From the NCBI RefSeq assembly GCF_026626665.1, contig NZ_JAPNKE010000002.1:414501-478500 (forward strand): DNA of 64,000 bases, read 5' to 3'. Source of the DNA: Nannocystis pusilla (GTDB taxonomy: Bacteria; Myxococcota_A; Polyangia; Nannocystales; Nannocystaceae). This document shows, one piece after another, positions 56,311 to 64,000 of this stretch (the stretch's first letter is position 1; each line of letters begins with the position of its first letter). Position numbers and translations under genes: made by a program. Under the pieces are notes generated by a model, which searched no databases, was not told the DNA's origin, and saw nothing but the letters and a program-made list of their open reading frames with translations.

Positions 56311-56366
56311 GATGGTCTCCGGGACATGTCCGTTCGGTCATGTCTTTTGGAATATCCTCGGGGACA
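56311..56366. repeat. 14-base CATG units (site f) with terminator-like end
   Basis: Units in 14-base register at 56311 (GATG), 56325 (CATG), 56339 (CATG) and 56353 (TATC). The middle pair reads GACATGTCC GTTC GGTCATGTC and is followed directly by TTTT, so on the plus strand it has the form of an intrinsic terminator with one mismatch. It lies between convergent genes. Confidence 0.68.
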
Positions 56367-56441
56367 GTCGAGACGTCCCCCTGGAAGGCTCACTGAAGCG
56401 GCTGGTCCATGCGGGCCGCGGAAGGGCCCGGCACCCCGCCG

Positions 56442-57347
56442 TCACAGCCGCTGCAGGCCCCACGGCGGCGCGGCGTTGATCAGCCAGCCGGCGCGGCACT
56501 TCATGCGCACCTGGCGGAACTCGGCGCCGGCCTTGGTGGCCGTCCACGTGTATTCGCCGGGCGGGACCTGGACGAACAGGACGCCGCCGTCGTCGCTGGT
56601 CTCGGTCAGGCCGGGCTCGGGGATCACGCTCGAGTTGAAGTAGACCGGGCCGTTCTCGGCCGGCAGCGGCGGGTCGAGGGTGACGACCACGTCGGCCTCG
56701 CCGTGGGCGCCCTCGTCGTAGATCGACTTGCCGACGCGGGTCACGGTGGTGACCATCTGGCAGTACTCGCTCTCGTTCGGCGTGACCATGACGATCGCGG
56801 CCAGGGCGTCGTAAATGGCGTGGGTGACCGCCTGGAAGGTGATCCGCTGCAGGCCCGCCTCGGGCACGACGTGGGTGCCGGTCTGGATCGGGTGATAGTC
56901 GGGGTGCGTCATCGTCAGCGTGACGTCGGCGCCGACCGGCAGGCCCTCGAACTTGAACTTGCCGTCGGCGCCGGTGACCACGGTACGCTCGGGGAACTCG
57001 AGGATCGCAACCTCGGCGCCGGCGATCCGCCCGTTCGGGCTGGCGTCGAACGGGATCGCGTCGCCCTCGACGGTCGCCACCAGCAGGCCGCTGCAGTCGG
57101 CCTTGCACTTGCCGCCGACGCCGTTGTCCGGGCCGTCGTCGCAGGCCTCGTCGCCCGCGACCTCGCCGTCGCCGCACACGGCGTCGCCCGTCTCGCCCTG
57201 CGTGGTGGCCTGGGTGTCGCCGTCGCTGCCGGCCGATCCGGCGTCGCCGCAGGCCAGGAGGCCGCACAGGACGAGGACGCCGGGGCGGCGGAGCAGGAGG
57301 CCGGGGAGCGAGGGGCGGACGAGGCGCGGGCGCATGGACGCGAGCAT
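56442..57347 (-). CDS. Lipoprotein with myxobacterial Cys-rich repeat and CnaB-like domain
   Basis: A 301-residue predicted lipoprotein (lipobox GLLAC, Cys 33). After it comes one copy of the myxobacterial Cys-rich repeat: CGDGEVAGDEACDDG and then CKADC. Next is a carboxypeptidase-regulatory/CnaB-like beta sandwich (GAEVAILEFPERTVV, GKFKFEGLPVGADVTL), then a second beta domain with GGVLFVQVPPGEYTWTATK. Such proteins are cell-surface adhesins or binding proteins. The start is put at ATG 57347; ATG 57335 is equally possible. No catalytic residues are evident. Confidence 0.8.
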   Translation of the reverse strand: MLASMRPRLVRPSLPGLLLRRPGVLVLCGLLACGDAGSAGSDGDTQATTQGETGDAVCGDGEVAGDEACDDGPDNGVGGKCKADCSGLLVATVEGDAIPFDASPNGRIAGAEVAILEFPERTVVTGADGKFKFEGLPVGADVTLTMTHPDYHPIQTGTHVVPEAGLQRITFQAVTHAIYDALAAIVMVTPNESEYCQMVTTVTRVGKSIYDEGAHGEADVVVTLDPPLPAENGPVYFNSSVIPEPGLTETSDDGGVLFVQVPPGEYTWTATKAGAEFRQVRMKCRAGWLINAAPPWGLQRL

Positions 57348-57860
57348 CCGCCAATTGCTGCGGGAGATGCAACCGCGGCGCGGCCGAGGTTTTCGCAGAT
57401 CCGCCGAGCGGCGAGACCGGGAAGCGACGATGCGTGGAGCGGCGGACTCGCGGCCCGACCGCGGGACGCATCGCGGTCGGGACCTCCGGCGGTCTCGTGA
57501 GTGGCAAAATGTCGAGGGGCGAGTCGCAGAATGTGCAGCGAGGGATGCGTCGCCGTGGATGGCGTGGACTCGCGGGTGAAGTGGTGGCAGGGATGAGATC
57601 CGGCGAATGTGCAGGCAGATGCGATGAGCGTGATCGTGTCCCGCCGTATGGATGGTGTGGGCGGGGTCTGGTGATGCATGCGATGCGGTATTCGTGCGCG
57701 CGTCTTCATGGCCGGTATGGACGCATCGCTCGCATCGCCCCGCGTGCAGCGGGCGGCTGCGTGGGCGCGCAGGGACGGCATTGTCGACAGCGCGGGCGCG
57801 AATTGCCGCGTGCGCTTCGGGGTTGGGTTCGCGGCCGAGGCCGGCTAGTCTGCCCCGCCG
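57348..57860. other. Intergenic, nothing recognised
   Basis: 513 bases before the ECF sigma operon. Rich in GATGCG/CGCATC-type short words but without clear repeats, hairpins or a supported gene; presumably holds the operon promoter. Confidence 0.45.
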
Positions 57861-59053
57861 ATGCTCGCGCTCACCACGTGCGCCGCGCTGCTCCTCGGGC
57901 CTGGGCCCGGGCAGGGCGCGGGGATGCCGGAGGTCCGCTGGGAGGCGCCGCCCGGCTGCCCCGACGAGGCCTCGGTGAAGGCGCAGATCGCCGCGCTGCT
58001 GGCGCGGGCGCCGGCCCGGACCGGCCAGGCGCCGCAGGTGAACCTGCGCGTCGAGGCGCTGCCGGGCGGGCGCTGGCGGCTCGATGCGACCATCACCAGC
58101 CGCGAGGGGCAGGGCCGCCGCAGCCTCGAGGGCGACCGTTGCGAGGCGCTGGCCGAGGCGGCCGCGCTGTTGACCGCCATCGCGGCCGCGCCCGAACTGC
58201 AGCAAGCGGGCCCTTCCGGCCCGCTTTCAGAGGAGGCGCCCGCGCAGCCGGCCCAGGAGGCGCCAGGAGGGCCGGCCGCGAACCAGCGGGCGCCGGGAGG
58301 GCCGGCGGCGAACCAGGGCGCATCGCGAGGGCCGGCGGGGCAGGAGGCACCGCAGGGCCTGCCGGCCAGGAGGCGCCCGGGATCCAAGGTTCGGAGCCGG
58401 CGCCCGGCGGCCCGGCAGAGGGTCCGGAGACGGGTTGGGCGCCCGGCGCCGGGGGCGAGCTCGAGCCCGAACTGCCGGGCGCCGTCACCGGGCGGGAGAC
58501 TCCGCCGGGGGTGTCGGCCCCCAATCGCCCGCGCAGCCCGCTGAGGGCCACCCTGGGCCTGGGCGCGGGCATCGGCGCGGGCGCGCTGCCGGGGGTCTCG
58601 GCGCTGCTGCGGGCCGCGGTCGGCCTGCGCGGCCGGCACTGGTCGGTGGCGCTGACGCAGAGCTTTTGGCTGCCGCGCGACCTGCCCGCGGCCGGCGATC
58701 CGGACGTCGGCGGGCGGATGTGGCTCGCGGCCACCGGCGTGCAGGGCTGCGGGATCGTCGGCAAGGGCCGGGTCGAGGCGCCGCTGTGCGCCGGCGTCGC
58801 CGCGGGGGCCCTGCGCGGGCGCGGGATCGGCGACCTCTCGGCCTCGTACCGCGCCACCTCGGCGTGGGCGGCCGCGACCGTGGGGCCGAGCCTGCACGTG
58901 CGGGTGGCCCCCAAGGTGGCGCTGACTCTCGGCGCCGAGCTGCTGGTCATGCTGACCCGCGTGCGCTTCGAGGTCGCCCAGGCCGGCGAGGTCTGCTGCA
59001 GCGCGCCCGTGGGCGCCACCGGGAGCCTCGGCGTCGAGGTGAGGTTGCCGTGA
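57861..59053 (+). CDS. Exported protein of ECF sigma operon, one frameshift as read
   Basis: About 397 residues. A signal peptide (MLALTTCAALLLGPGPGQGA) precedes a domain beginning VRWEAPPGCPDEASVKAQI, a type I associate with genes next to ECF sigma factors in myxobacteria. A Pro/Ala/Gly-rich linker follows, then a beta-barrel-like C-terminal part (RATLGLGAGIGAGALPGVSA, HWSVALTQSFWLPRDLP, TGSLGVEVRLP). The frame break near 58365 lies in the linker and is fixed by one more G in a GGG run. It precedes the sigma gene by 49 bases. It may report envelope state to the sigma system; this is inference. Confidence 0.75.
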
Positions 59054-59102
59054 GCCGCGGGCCAACGATTCTCGCCGGGCCCGGACATGAACGCCGGCGC
59101 GC

Positions 59103-59681
59103 ATGATCGCCGCCGCCATGCCAGGCCCGCTCGCCGATGAACCGTCCGCTCAGGCGTCGGCCGCCGATCGCGAATTCGAGGCGGTCTACCGCGAGCACGT
59201 CGGCTTCGTGTGGCGCAACCTGCGGCGCCTGGGCGTGCCCGAGCCGGAGATCGAGGATGCGGCCCACGAGGTGTTTTTGGTGGTGCTGCGGCGCCTGCCG
59301 GAGTTCGACGGCAGCGCGGCGATCACGACCTGGCTCTACGCCATCACGCGCGGGATCGCCAGCAACCGCCGGCGCGGCGATCAGCGGCGACAGCGGCGGC
59401 ACGCCGAGGTGCCCGAGCCCGGGCCGGCGGAGGGGCCGGCCGAGTGGCTCGAGCGCTCGCAGGCCGCCGCGACCGTGGCGCAATTCCTGGCCACGCTGAC
59501 CCCCGAGCAGCGGGTGGTCTTCGAGCTGTTCGAGATCGAGGGCCTGCGCGCGCACGAGGTGAGCGCGGCGCTCGATCTCAATGTCAACACCGTGTACACG
59601 CGGCTGCGCGCGGCGAGGTCGCGGTTCGCCGCGTTCGTCGCCGCCTTGCACGGCGGCGCGGCGGGAGGTCCCCATGGCTGA
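59103..59681 (+). CDS. ECF-type RNA polymerase sigma factor
   Basis: A 192-residue sigma factor with the usual two domains: region 2 (FEAVYREHVGFVWRNLRRLG, IEDAAHEVFLVVLRRL, ITTWLYAITRGIASN) and region 4 (LTPEQRVVFELFEIEGL, AALDLNVNTVYTRLRAARSR). No extra anti-sigma or Zn domain inside. ATG 59103 is the start. It overlaps the next gene by eight bases, which carries one transmembrane helix and is the probable anti-sigma factor. Such modules switch on envelope or stress genes. Confidence 0.93.
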   Translation: MIAAAMPGPLADEPSAQASAADREFEAVYREHVGFVWRNLRRLGVPEPEIEDAAHEVFLVVLRRLPEFDGSAAITTWLYAITRGIASNRRRGDQRRQRRHAEVPEPGPAEGPAEWLERSQAAATVAQFLATLTPEQRVVFELFEIEGLRAHEVSAALDLNVNTVYTRLRAARSRFAAFVAALHGGAAGGPHG

Positions 59682-60579
59682 CGAACTCGATCCGCGCGCC
59701 CGCGCCTTGCTGGCCGCTTACCGTAGCGACGCCGGGCCGTCGTCCGCCGCCACCGAGCGCCTGCTGGCGTCGGTGCGGCGCAGCGCGGCCGCGGCCGCGG
59801 AGGCGCGGGTGGTGCCGTTGCGGCCGCGCAGCAGCTCGCGTCAGTGGCTCGGCGTCGCCGTGGTCGGCCTGGTCGCGGCCGCGCTGGCGCTCGCCTTCAA
59901 GCTGTCGCCGCGGCGCCTCGACGCCGACGCCGACGCGGCCCGCTCGGCGGCCGCGCTGCAATCGGCCGACGAGGCCGCGAGCACCTCGGTGACGCCGCGG
60001 GTGCGGCACGGCGCCGGGTCGGCCACCCTGGATGTCGCGCCGGAGCAGGCGGCGGACCCCGAGCCGCCGCTGCAGCGGCCGGGCGCTGACGACGAAGGCG
60101 AGAGCGCGGCTGCGACGGCCGGCGACGCGAATCGCGGTACTTCGGCGACGGCGACGCCGGCGAAGCCGCCAGCTCGCGGCGCCGGCGCCCCTGCGAATGC
60201 CGCGTCGACTCGTGGTCCCGCCGCGGCGAATGGCGCCGGCGTGGACGAGGCGGGCGCCGCTGCGACGAATGCGGACACCGCGGCTCCGACGAACGCCGCG
60301 AGCGGCAGCGGCGACGCGCTGGCCGAGGAGCTGGCGATCGTGCGGGCGGTCAACGATTCGCTCGCGGGCGGGGCCGCCGAGCCGGCGCTGGCGCGACTCG
60401 ACGACTACCACCGGCGCTTCCCGGCCGGGGCGCTGCGCGAGGAGGCGGCCGCCTTGCGGGCGGTGGCGCTGTGCGCCGCGGGTCGGGAGGACGGCGCGAG
60501 CGCGGCGGCGGCGTTCCTGCGCGCGCACCCCGGCTCGCTCTCGGCCGAGCGGGTGCGCCGGTCCTGCGACGTGCGGTGA
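59674..60579 (+). CDS. Putative anti-sigma factor with TM helix and C-terminal TPR-like domain
   Basis: A 301-residue protein: a short cytoplasmic N-terminus (ELDPRARALLAAYRSDAG), one transmembrane helix (WLGVAVVGLVAAALALAF, about residues 50-67), a long Ala/Thr/Pro-rich region, and a C-terminal helical domain (LAEELAIVRAVNDSLAGG, ALARLDDYHRRFPAGAL, FLRAHPGSLSAERVRRSC) resembling outer-membrane-assembly or TPR repeats. The ATG at 59674 has GGGAGG upstream and overlaps the sigma gene by eight bases. The membrane position and coupling make it the likely anti-sigma partner, although a classical zinc anti-sigma domain is absent. Confidence 0.75.
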   Translation: MADELDPRARALLAAYRSDAGPSSAATERLLASVRRSAAAAAEARVVPLRPRSSSRQWLGVAVVGLVAAALALAFKLSPRRLDADADAARSAAALQSADEAASTSVTPRVRHGAGSATLDVAPEQAADPEPPLQRPGADDEGESAAATAGDANRGTSATATPAKPPARGAGAPANAASTRGPAAANGAGVDEAGAAATNADTAAPTNAASGSGDALAEELAIVRAVNDSLAGGAAEPALARLDDYHRRFPAGALREEAAALRAVALCAAGREDGASAAAAFLRAHPGSLSAERVRRSCDVR

Positions 60580-60670
60580 GATCGCAAGTCCGAACGGACA
60601 GGTCGATTTTCTCGCGGCGGGGCCAACGAAAGCGCGGGGGTGTGGACATTCACCGGGCACTGAGGCAAGC

Positions 60671-61402
60671 ATGACATTCAACTTCCTGAGCATCCTCCCC
60701 CTCGCCGCGCTGACGCTCGGCGGTTGCACCCTCGACGCCAAGCTCCTCGGCGAGCCGAACTACGACTCGGCGACCGACTCCGACTCCGACTCCGAGGACA
60801 GCGCCGACGCGACCTCGAGCAGCTCGAGCGCGGGCTCGGACGGGAGCAGCTCGAGCACGACGAGCGCGGGCTCGGACGGGAGCAGCTCGAGCACGACGAG
60901 CGCGGGCTCCGAGGGGACCAGCTCCACCTCGACGACCGGTCCGGAGGCGACGTCGAGCAGCTCGAGCGCGGGCTCCGACACCGACCAGACCAGCACCTCC
61001 ACCACCTCGACTTCCGGTCCGTGGGAGACGTCGAGCAGCTCGAGCGAGGGCTCCGACACCGTGCAGACCGCCACCTCGAGCACGAGCGGCGTCGAGACCA
61101 CCGGCGGCCAGCTGTGCGAGGATCCCCCGCTGGACGCGCCCGGTGTCGACCGATCGTGCCAGTTCGACCAGGATTGCCTCGTCGTGTTCCACCAGACCGA
61201 CTGTTGCGGCTCGGTCGACGCGTACAGCGTCAACGTGCAATCGACGGATGCCTGGCAGACCGCAGCGGCGCCGTGCACCTTCGAGCCGTTCTGCGACTGC
61301 GCGCCGCAGCCGACCGACGCCGAGGACGGCGAGTCGACCGCCGACAAGGACGAGATCGTCGCGCTGTGCATCGACAACGTGTGCCGCAGCGCCGTCCCGT
61401 AG
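60671..61402 (+). CDS. Ser-rich lipoprotein with Cys-containing C-terminal domain
   Basis: A 243-residue lipoprotein: lipobox TLGGC (Cys 19), then a Ser/Asp/Thr linker of about 110 residues made of near repeats (SSSSSAGSDG, SSSSTTSAGS) coded by about 36-base DNA repeats, then a Cys-rich C-terminal domain (LCEDPPLDA, SCQFDQDCLV, TDCCGSVDA, PFCDCAPQ, NVCRSAVP). ATG 60671 begins the signal. Function unknown; the C-terminal disulphide domain is shared in outline with many myxobacterial lipoproteins. Confidence 0.8.
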   Translation: MTFNFLSILPLAALTLGGCTLDAKLLGEPNYDSATDSDSDSEDSADATSSSSSAGSDGSSSSTTSAGSDGSSSSTTSAGSEGTSSTSTTGPEATSSSSSAGSDTDQTSTSTTSTSGPWETSSSSSEGSDTVQTATSSTSGVETTGGQLCEDPPLDAPGVDRSCQFDQDCLVVFHQTDCCGSVDAYSVNVQSTDAWQTAAAPCTFEPFCDCAPQPTDAEDGESTADKDEIVALCIDNVCRSAVP

Positions 61403-61550
61403 CGCCCCGCCGACCCGGGCAGGCGTCGCCGCCGCTTGCGAGGTCCAGCACAATGCCCCCACGATCGCCGCGCGGTCGGCGTGTATACGCATCTGCCGCA
61501 TTTGCGCGCTGGCCGGTGACGGTTAAGCTCGACGGCGAGAAAGGGCATTC

Positions 61551-61793
61551 ATGCAACATCGAATTCGAGTCCTCGCATCGCTCCTGGGGGTCGCCATGAT
61601 GACGGCGACCGTGGCCACCGCCCAGGCGGCCGAGAAGGGCAAGACCGAGAAGATCGCCCAGCCGGAGCCCGATGCGCCGACGGCTCCGCCGGAGCCGAAG
61701 CCGGAGCCGAAGCCGGAGCCGAAGCCGCCCAAGCCCAAGGGCCCGAACCCGTCGCCGAGCCCGACGCCGCCGCCGTCTCCGACGCCGCCCTGA
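61551..61793 (+). CDS. Small Pro-rich exported protein
   Basis: An 80-residue protein with a signal peptide (LASLLGVAMMTATVATAQA, cut after AQA) and a mature part rich in Pro, Lys and Glu (PEPKPEPKPEPKPPKPKG) resembling the TonB spacer or a wall-binding tail. AAGGG lies ahead of ATG 61551. Too short for an enzyme; perhaps a spacer or binder to peptidoglycan. A very strong hairpin follows. Confidence 0.68.
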   Translation: MQHRIRVLASLLGVAMMTATVATAQAAEKGKTEKIAQPEPDAPTAPPEPKPEPKPEPKPPKPKGPNPSPSPTPPPSPTPP

Positions 61794-61818
61794 GCTAGCG
61801 ATTCGTGGCGAGCGTGAG

Positions 61819-61855
61819 ACGCGAATCACCGGTGATCCTCACCGGTGATTCGCGT
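61819..61855. terminator. Perfect 17-base-pair hairpin between convergent genes
   Basis: ACGCGAATCACCGGTGA (61819-61835), loop TCC, then TCACCGGTGATTCGCGT (61839-61855), all 17 pairs matched. It lies 25 bases after the Pro-rich gene stop and 26 bases before the stop of the convergent membrane protein gene, so it can serve both. Only a TTT follows, yet the stem is the longest perfect one in the window. Confidence 0.75.
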
Positions 61856-61881
61856 TTCGGCGCGCAGGCATGACGGCGGCG

Positions 61882-62803
61882 TCAGGCGACGCCCTCGTAG
61901 CGGCGCCGTCCGTCGCGCGGGCTCTGCTGGTAGCGATGCACGCCGACCAGGGCGCCGCCGACGGCCGCGCCGAGACCCAACAGCATCGCCAGGGACAGCC
62001 CCAGGAGCGCCTTGCCGGTGCCCTCCGCGGCCTCGAGCGCGTGGGTGCGGGCGGTGGCGGCGAGCTCGTGCATGCGGGTCTCGTAGCCGCGCTCGATCTG
62101 CCCGGCGATGTCGGCGGCCTCGGCCGGCGAGAGCGCGGTGTTCTCGGCCAGGGCGTTCACGACGAAGCTGGCGGTCGAGGCGACCCTCGCGGACCGAGGT
62201 GCGCAGGGCCTTCTTCGCGGCCGCCATCAGCTGATCGCCCGTGATCGCCGGCTTGCCCTCGGCCTGCAGGCGACGATTGACCGGGGCCAGCAGGTCGTCG
62301 GTCGACAGGCCCAGCGATTCGGGCGTGATCTCGGCGCTCGCGCCGGCGCCCATGGCCGCGGCCGCGCCGCCGGCGGTGGCCGAGGCCATGCTGGCGCCTG
62401 CCGAGACCGCGCCGCCGATCACCGCGGTGAGCGCCATCCACAACAGCGTGATGGACGCCACCGTCGCCAGCGCCCACAGGACCGCGCCGTGGATGACGCC
62501 GGCGACGCGCCCCTGCGGCTGGGCCAGCTTGCCCACCGCGAGGCCGCCGATGAACAGCGCGAGGATCGGGGCGACGAGCGCCCAGACCCCCGCGCCGATG
62601 CCGACGCTGCGCAGCGAGCCCGGGTCGTGCGGCTGGATGGCCGTGAGGCCGATTCCCATGCCGAGCAGATGGAGGAGGAGCCACGCGCCGACGGCGATGA
62701 GGGTGCCCGCGAAGATCGAGCCCCAACAGACGCCGGCGCGCGGCGGGGTGGGCATCGGACCCACGGCGGTGACGGAATCGTCTTGTGTCATGCGCATTGG
62801 CAT
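61882..62803 (-). CDS. Multi-pass membrane protein, one frameshift as read
   Basis: About 307 residues with several hydrophobic helices: VCWGSIFAGTLIAVGAWLLL, ALVAPILALFIGGLAVG, GAVLWALATVASITLLWMAL, and a C-terminal ALLGLSLAMLLGLGAAVGGA. Between lies a soluble stretch (PAITGDQLMAAAKKALRTSV) and, in the second frame, FVVNALAENTALSPAEAADI. The break near 62190 equals one extra or two missing bases. Starts at ATG 62803, 62797 or 62791 are all in frame. Resembles PRC/DUF-type small membrane proteins of unknown role (YrzE-like in helix arrangement), but I cannot name the family firmly. Confidence 0.7.
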
Positions 62804-62856
62804 GCCACCGGTCGACGACTGGGGCACGCGCAAATATGCACAGCGACCGCGACGAT

Positions 62857-63042
62857 TCAGGGCGAGCGCAGCAATATCACCACCACGAGCGCGACCAGTG
62901 CGAGCAGGAGCATCGCGGCGGTGAGCCGCAGCGGGCGGCGGTACGCCGAACGCGGCGCGCCGCGCCACCACCGGAAGAACACTGGGTCGTCCGGTCGAGG
63001 CGCGAGCGGGTCGTTGGGATCAGGGGACGCCGAGGTTGGCAT
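62857..63042 (-). CDS. Small single-pass membrane protein
   Basis: A 61-residue protein: Pro/Asp-rich N-terminus (PDPNDPLAPRPDDPVFFRWW), a basic patch and one C-terminal transmembrane helix (AAMLLLALVALVVVILL). ATG 63042 has GGAG about ten bases upstream and lies inside the end of the Pro-rich gene (23-base overlap). The tail-anchored shape is common for small membrane adaptors. It seems to be the third of a chain of overlapping minus-strand genes. Confidence 0.55.
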   Translation of the reverse strand: MPTSASPDPNDPLAPRPDDPVFFRWWRGAPRSAYRRPLRLTAAMLLLALVALVVVILLRSP

Positions 63043-63358
63043 CGCTGGCTCCGGCGATGATGGGCGGAGGATCCTCGCTCGGCGGCTGGTCGGGCGGCGG
63101 ATCGATGCGCGGCGGCTCGCTCGGGGGCGGCTCGATCTCCGGCGGGCTCGGCGGGGTCGGGTCCTCGCGCGGCGGCGGGGTCGGCTGCGGATCCTGCTGC
63201 GGCGGCGGGGTCGGGTCCTCTCGGGGTCCCCGCGGATCCGGCTGGCCGGGCGCCTCACGCGGCCCCCGCGGATCGGGCGGGTTCTGGCCCGGATCCGCGG
63301 GGTCGATGGTGTCGGGACCCGGCGCGCCGGGGCCCGAGCTCACAGTCCGAATGTGCAT
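63020..63358 (-). CDS. Pro-rich small protein, gene chain member
   Basis: A 112-residue frame rich in Pro, Asp, Glu and Arg (DPRGPREDPTPPPQQDPQPT and PPPSEPPRIDPPPDQPPSED), with no signal of its own. ATG 63358 lies within the 3' end of the lipoprotein gene (19-base overlap). The low complexity makes the reading frame less sure; the plus strand is Gly-rich and equally open. Kept because overlaps on both sides suggest a coupled operon. Confidence 0.4.
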   Translation of the reverse strand: MHIRTVSSGPGAPGPDTIDPADPGQNPPDPRGPREAPGQPDPRGPREDPTPPPQQDPQPTPPPREDPTPPSPPEIEPPPSEPPRIDPPPDQPPSEDPPPIIAGASDANLGVP

Positions 63359-63663
63359 TGCAACCCCGCTCCCACGGTGCACGCTCCGAACTCGCCGCAC
63401 GCGTCCGAGGCGCACGAGTCGAGGTCGTCCAGCGTCTCCCGCTGTTCGTCGGCCATGCAGTTGCCGATCTTGTCCTTGCAGTCGTTGACGCACTCGTCGA
63501 CCGAGACGTCTTCGTCACACTCGCGCGCCTTGTCGCAGTACGACTTGCAGCTGGCGCTGATCTCGAGGTTGGTCGCGCCGCTGCTGTCGTCGCCGCAGGC
63601 CGCCAAGCCGGCGCCGAACAGGAAAGCGAACGCGAGGAAAGAGCGATGAAGGACGTTGCTCAT
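63340..63663 (-). CDS. Small Cys-rich lipoprotein
   Basis: A 107-residue lipoprotein with lipobox GLAAC (Cys 23) followed by GDDSSG, and a mature part with about ten Cys in the spacing SCKSYC, ECD, DECVNDC, GNC, SCASDAC, GACTVG, LQC. The strict helix-with-Cys layout looks like a disulphide-held alpha-helical bundle. The ATG at 63663 opens the signal. Function unknown; similar in style to the protein at 17629-18129. Confidence 0.78.
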   Translation of the reverse strand: MSNVLHRSFLAFAFLFGAGLAACGDDSSGATNLEISASCKSYCDKARECDEDVSVDECVNDCKDKIGNCMADEQRETLDDLDSCASDACGEFGACTVGAGLQCTFGL

Positions 63664-63669
63664 GGTCTT

Positions 63670-64000
63670 TTACGTAACTCCTACTAATTGTATAGGCGGG
63701 TCGCCCGGTTGTGCAAGCTCTGCCGCGCGATCGAGGTACCATTCTGCGTACTCGGTATTGTGGATCATGCGACGGCCGAGGTCCGGCGCGCCGTCTTTCC
63801 ACCACACCGGGCCGCGCTCGCCGAGGCCGACCTTGGCGGCGTGGACCCGGGCCCGGGCGGCGCGCAGGCCGGCGACGTCGCCCTCGGCCTGGAAGCGGCG
63901 GACGTCGCGGCGCGCCGTCATCAATGACTGCACCAGCGCGGCCCGGACGTCCGCGGCCAAAGGATTCGCCGCGCGCCACAACCGGCCGCGGACGACGATG
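63670..64000 (-). CDS. Conserved hypothetical protein, N-terminus cut by window edge
   Basis: The frame enters from the right edge and ends at 63670: VVRGRLWRAANPLAADVRAA, then ALVQSLMTARRDVRRF, HAAKVGLGERGPVWWKDGAP and NTEYAEWYL. I recall this R-LWR-NP ... AAKVALGERG-VWW-DGAPD pattern from a widespread small uncharacterised protein family of about 110-130 residues. Helical, soluble, with no catalytic motif. The TTG near 63981 could be a false start, since homology continues to the window edge. Confidence 0.72.
   Translation of the reverse strand, partial: IVVRGRLWRAANPLAADVRAALVQSLMTARRDVRRFQAEGDVAGLRAARARVHAAKVGLGERGPVWWKDGAPDLGRRMIHNTEYAEWYLDRAAELAQPGDPPIQLVGVT

Overview
The window is about 64 kb of very GC-rich bacterial DNA with the style of a myxobacterium, most likely of the Nannocystaceae type. 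This is an inference from content, since no rRNA gene is present. The signs are at least fifteen predicted lipoproteins, several with Thr/Ser/Gly-rich linkers behind the lipobox Cys. There are also two Ser/Thr protein kinases (one with TPRs, one with an N-terminal effector-associated-like domain), an ECF sigma module of the sort common in this group, a tectonin propeller, an FG-GAP propeller, a myxobacterial Cys-rich repeat and DUF2490 paralogues. No tRNA, rRNA, CRISPR array, insertion sequence or prophage was seen.

Layout. 1-10.9 kb is a copper-handling region. It has a CopA-type ATPase with a divergent HMA chaperone, then a minus-strand operon of laccase-like oxidase, FN3 lipoprotein, CopA-type multicopper oxidase, His-rich lipoprotein and TolC-like channel. 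A plus-strand amidohydrolase lipoprotein and a DUF309 protein sit between. 11-18 kb holds a P450, a Sel1 lipoprotein with a CpdB-like nucleotidase, a tectonin and a small Cys-rich lipoprotein. 18-22.5 kb has the effector-associated kinase, a divergent exported protein and two small unknown genes, with a 112-base direct repeat on each side of the kinase pair. 22.6-34.3 kb carries an MBL-fold lipoprotein, a PD40 propeller, a stand-alone GyrB-type ATPase, two SGNH hydrolases, the FG-GAP protein, a 19-residue peptide gene with a perfect ribosome site and an RsbR-like PAS-STAS protein. 34.3-42.4 kb has the TPR kinase, two propellers, a GFA protein and two lipoproteins. 42.4-49.5 kb has pepN, then a translationally coupled acyl carrier protein, CFA-like methyltransferase and fatty acyl-AMP ligase, facing an alpha/beta hydrolase. 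50-56 kb has tandem DUF2490 proteins, an aldo/keto reductase with divergent LysR regulator, and a TPR protein. 56-64 kb has a CnaB-like lipoprotein, the ECF sigma operon, a Ser-rich lipoprotein and a run of small secreted or membrane genes.

Three themes run across the region. First, about fifteen genes are split by single reading-frame shifts, twelve of them consistent with one missing base, often in a short homopolymer. This looks more like residual long-read sequencing error than gene decay, so these genes are annotated across the shift. Second, at least six intergenic sites carry a degenerate 14-base unit, CATGTCCNNNNGGA, repeated in exact 14-base register so that neighbouring units form a dyad. 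I know of no described function for it. Third, the acyl-AMP ligase, carrier protein and methyltransferase cassette looks like a compact route for methylating or cyclopropanating a carrier-bound fatty acid.
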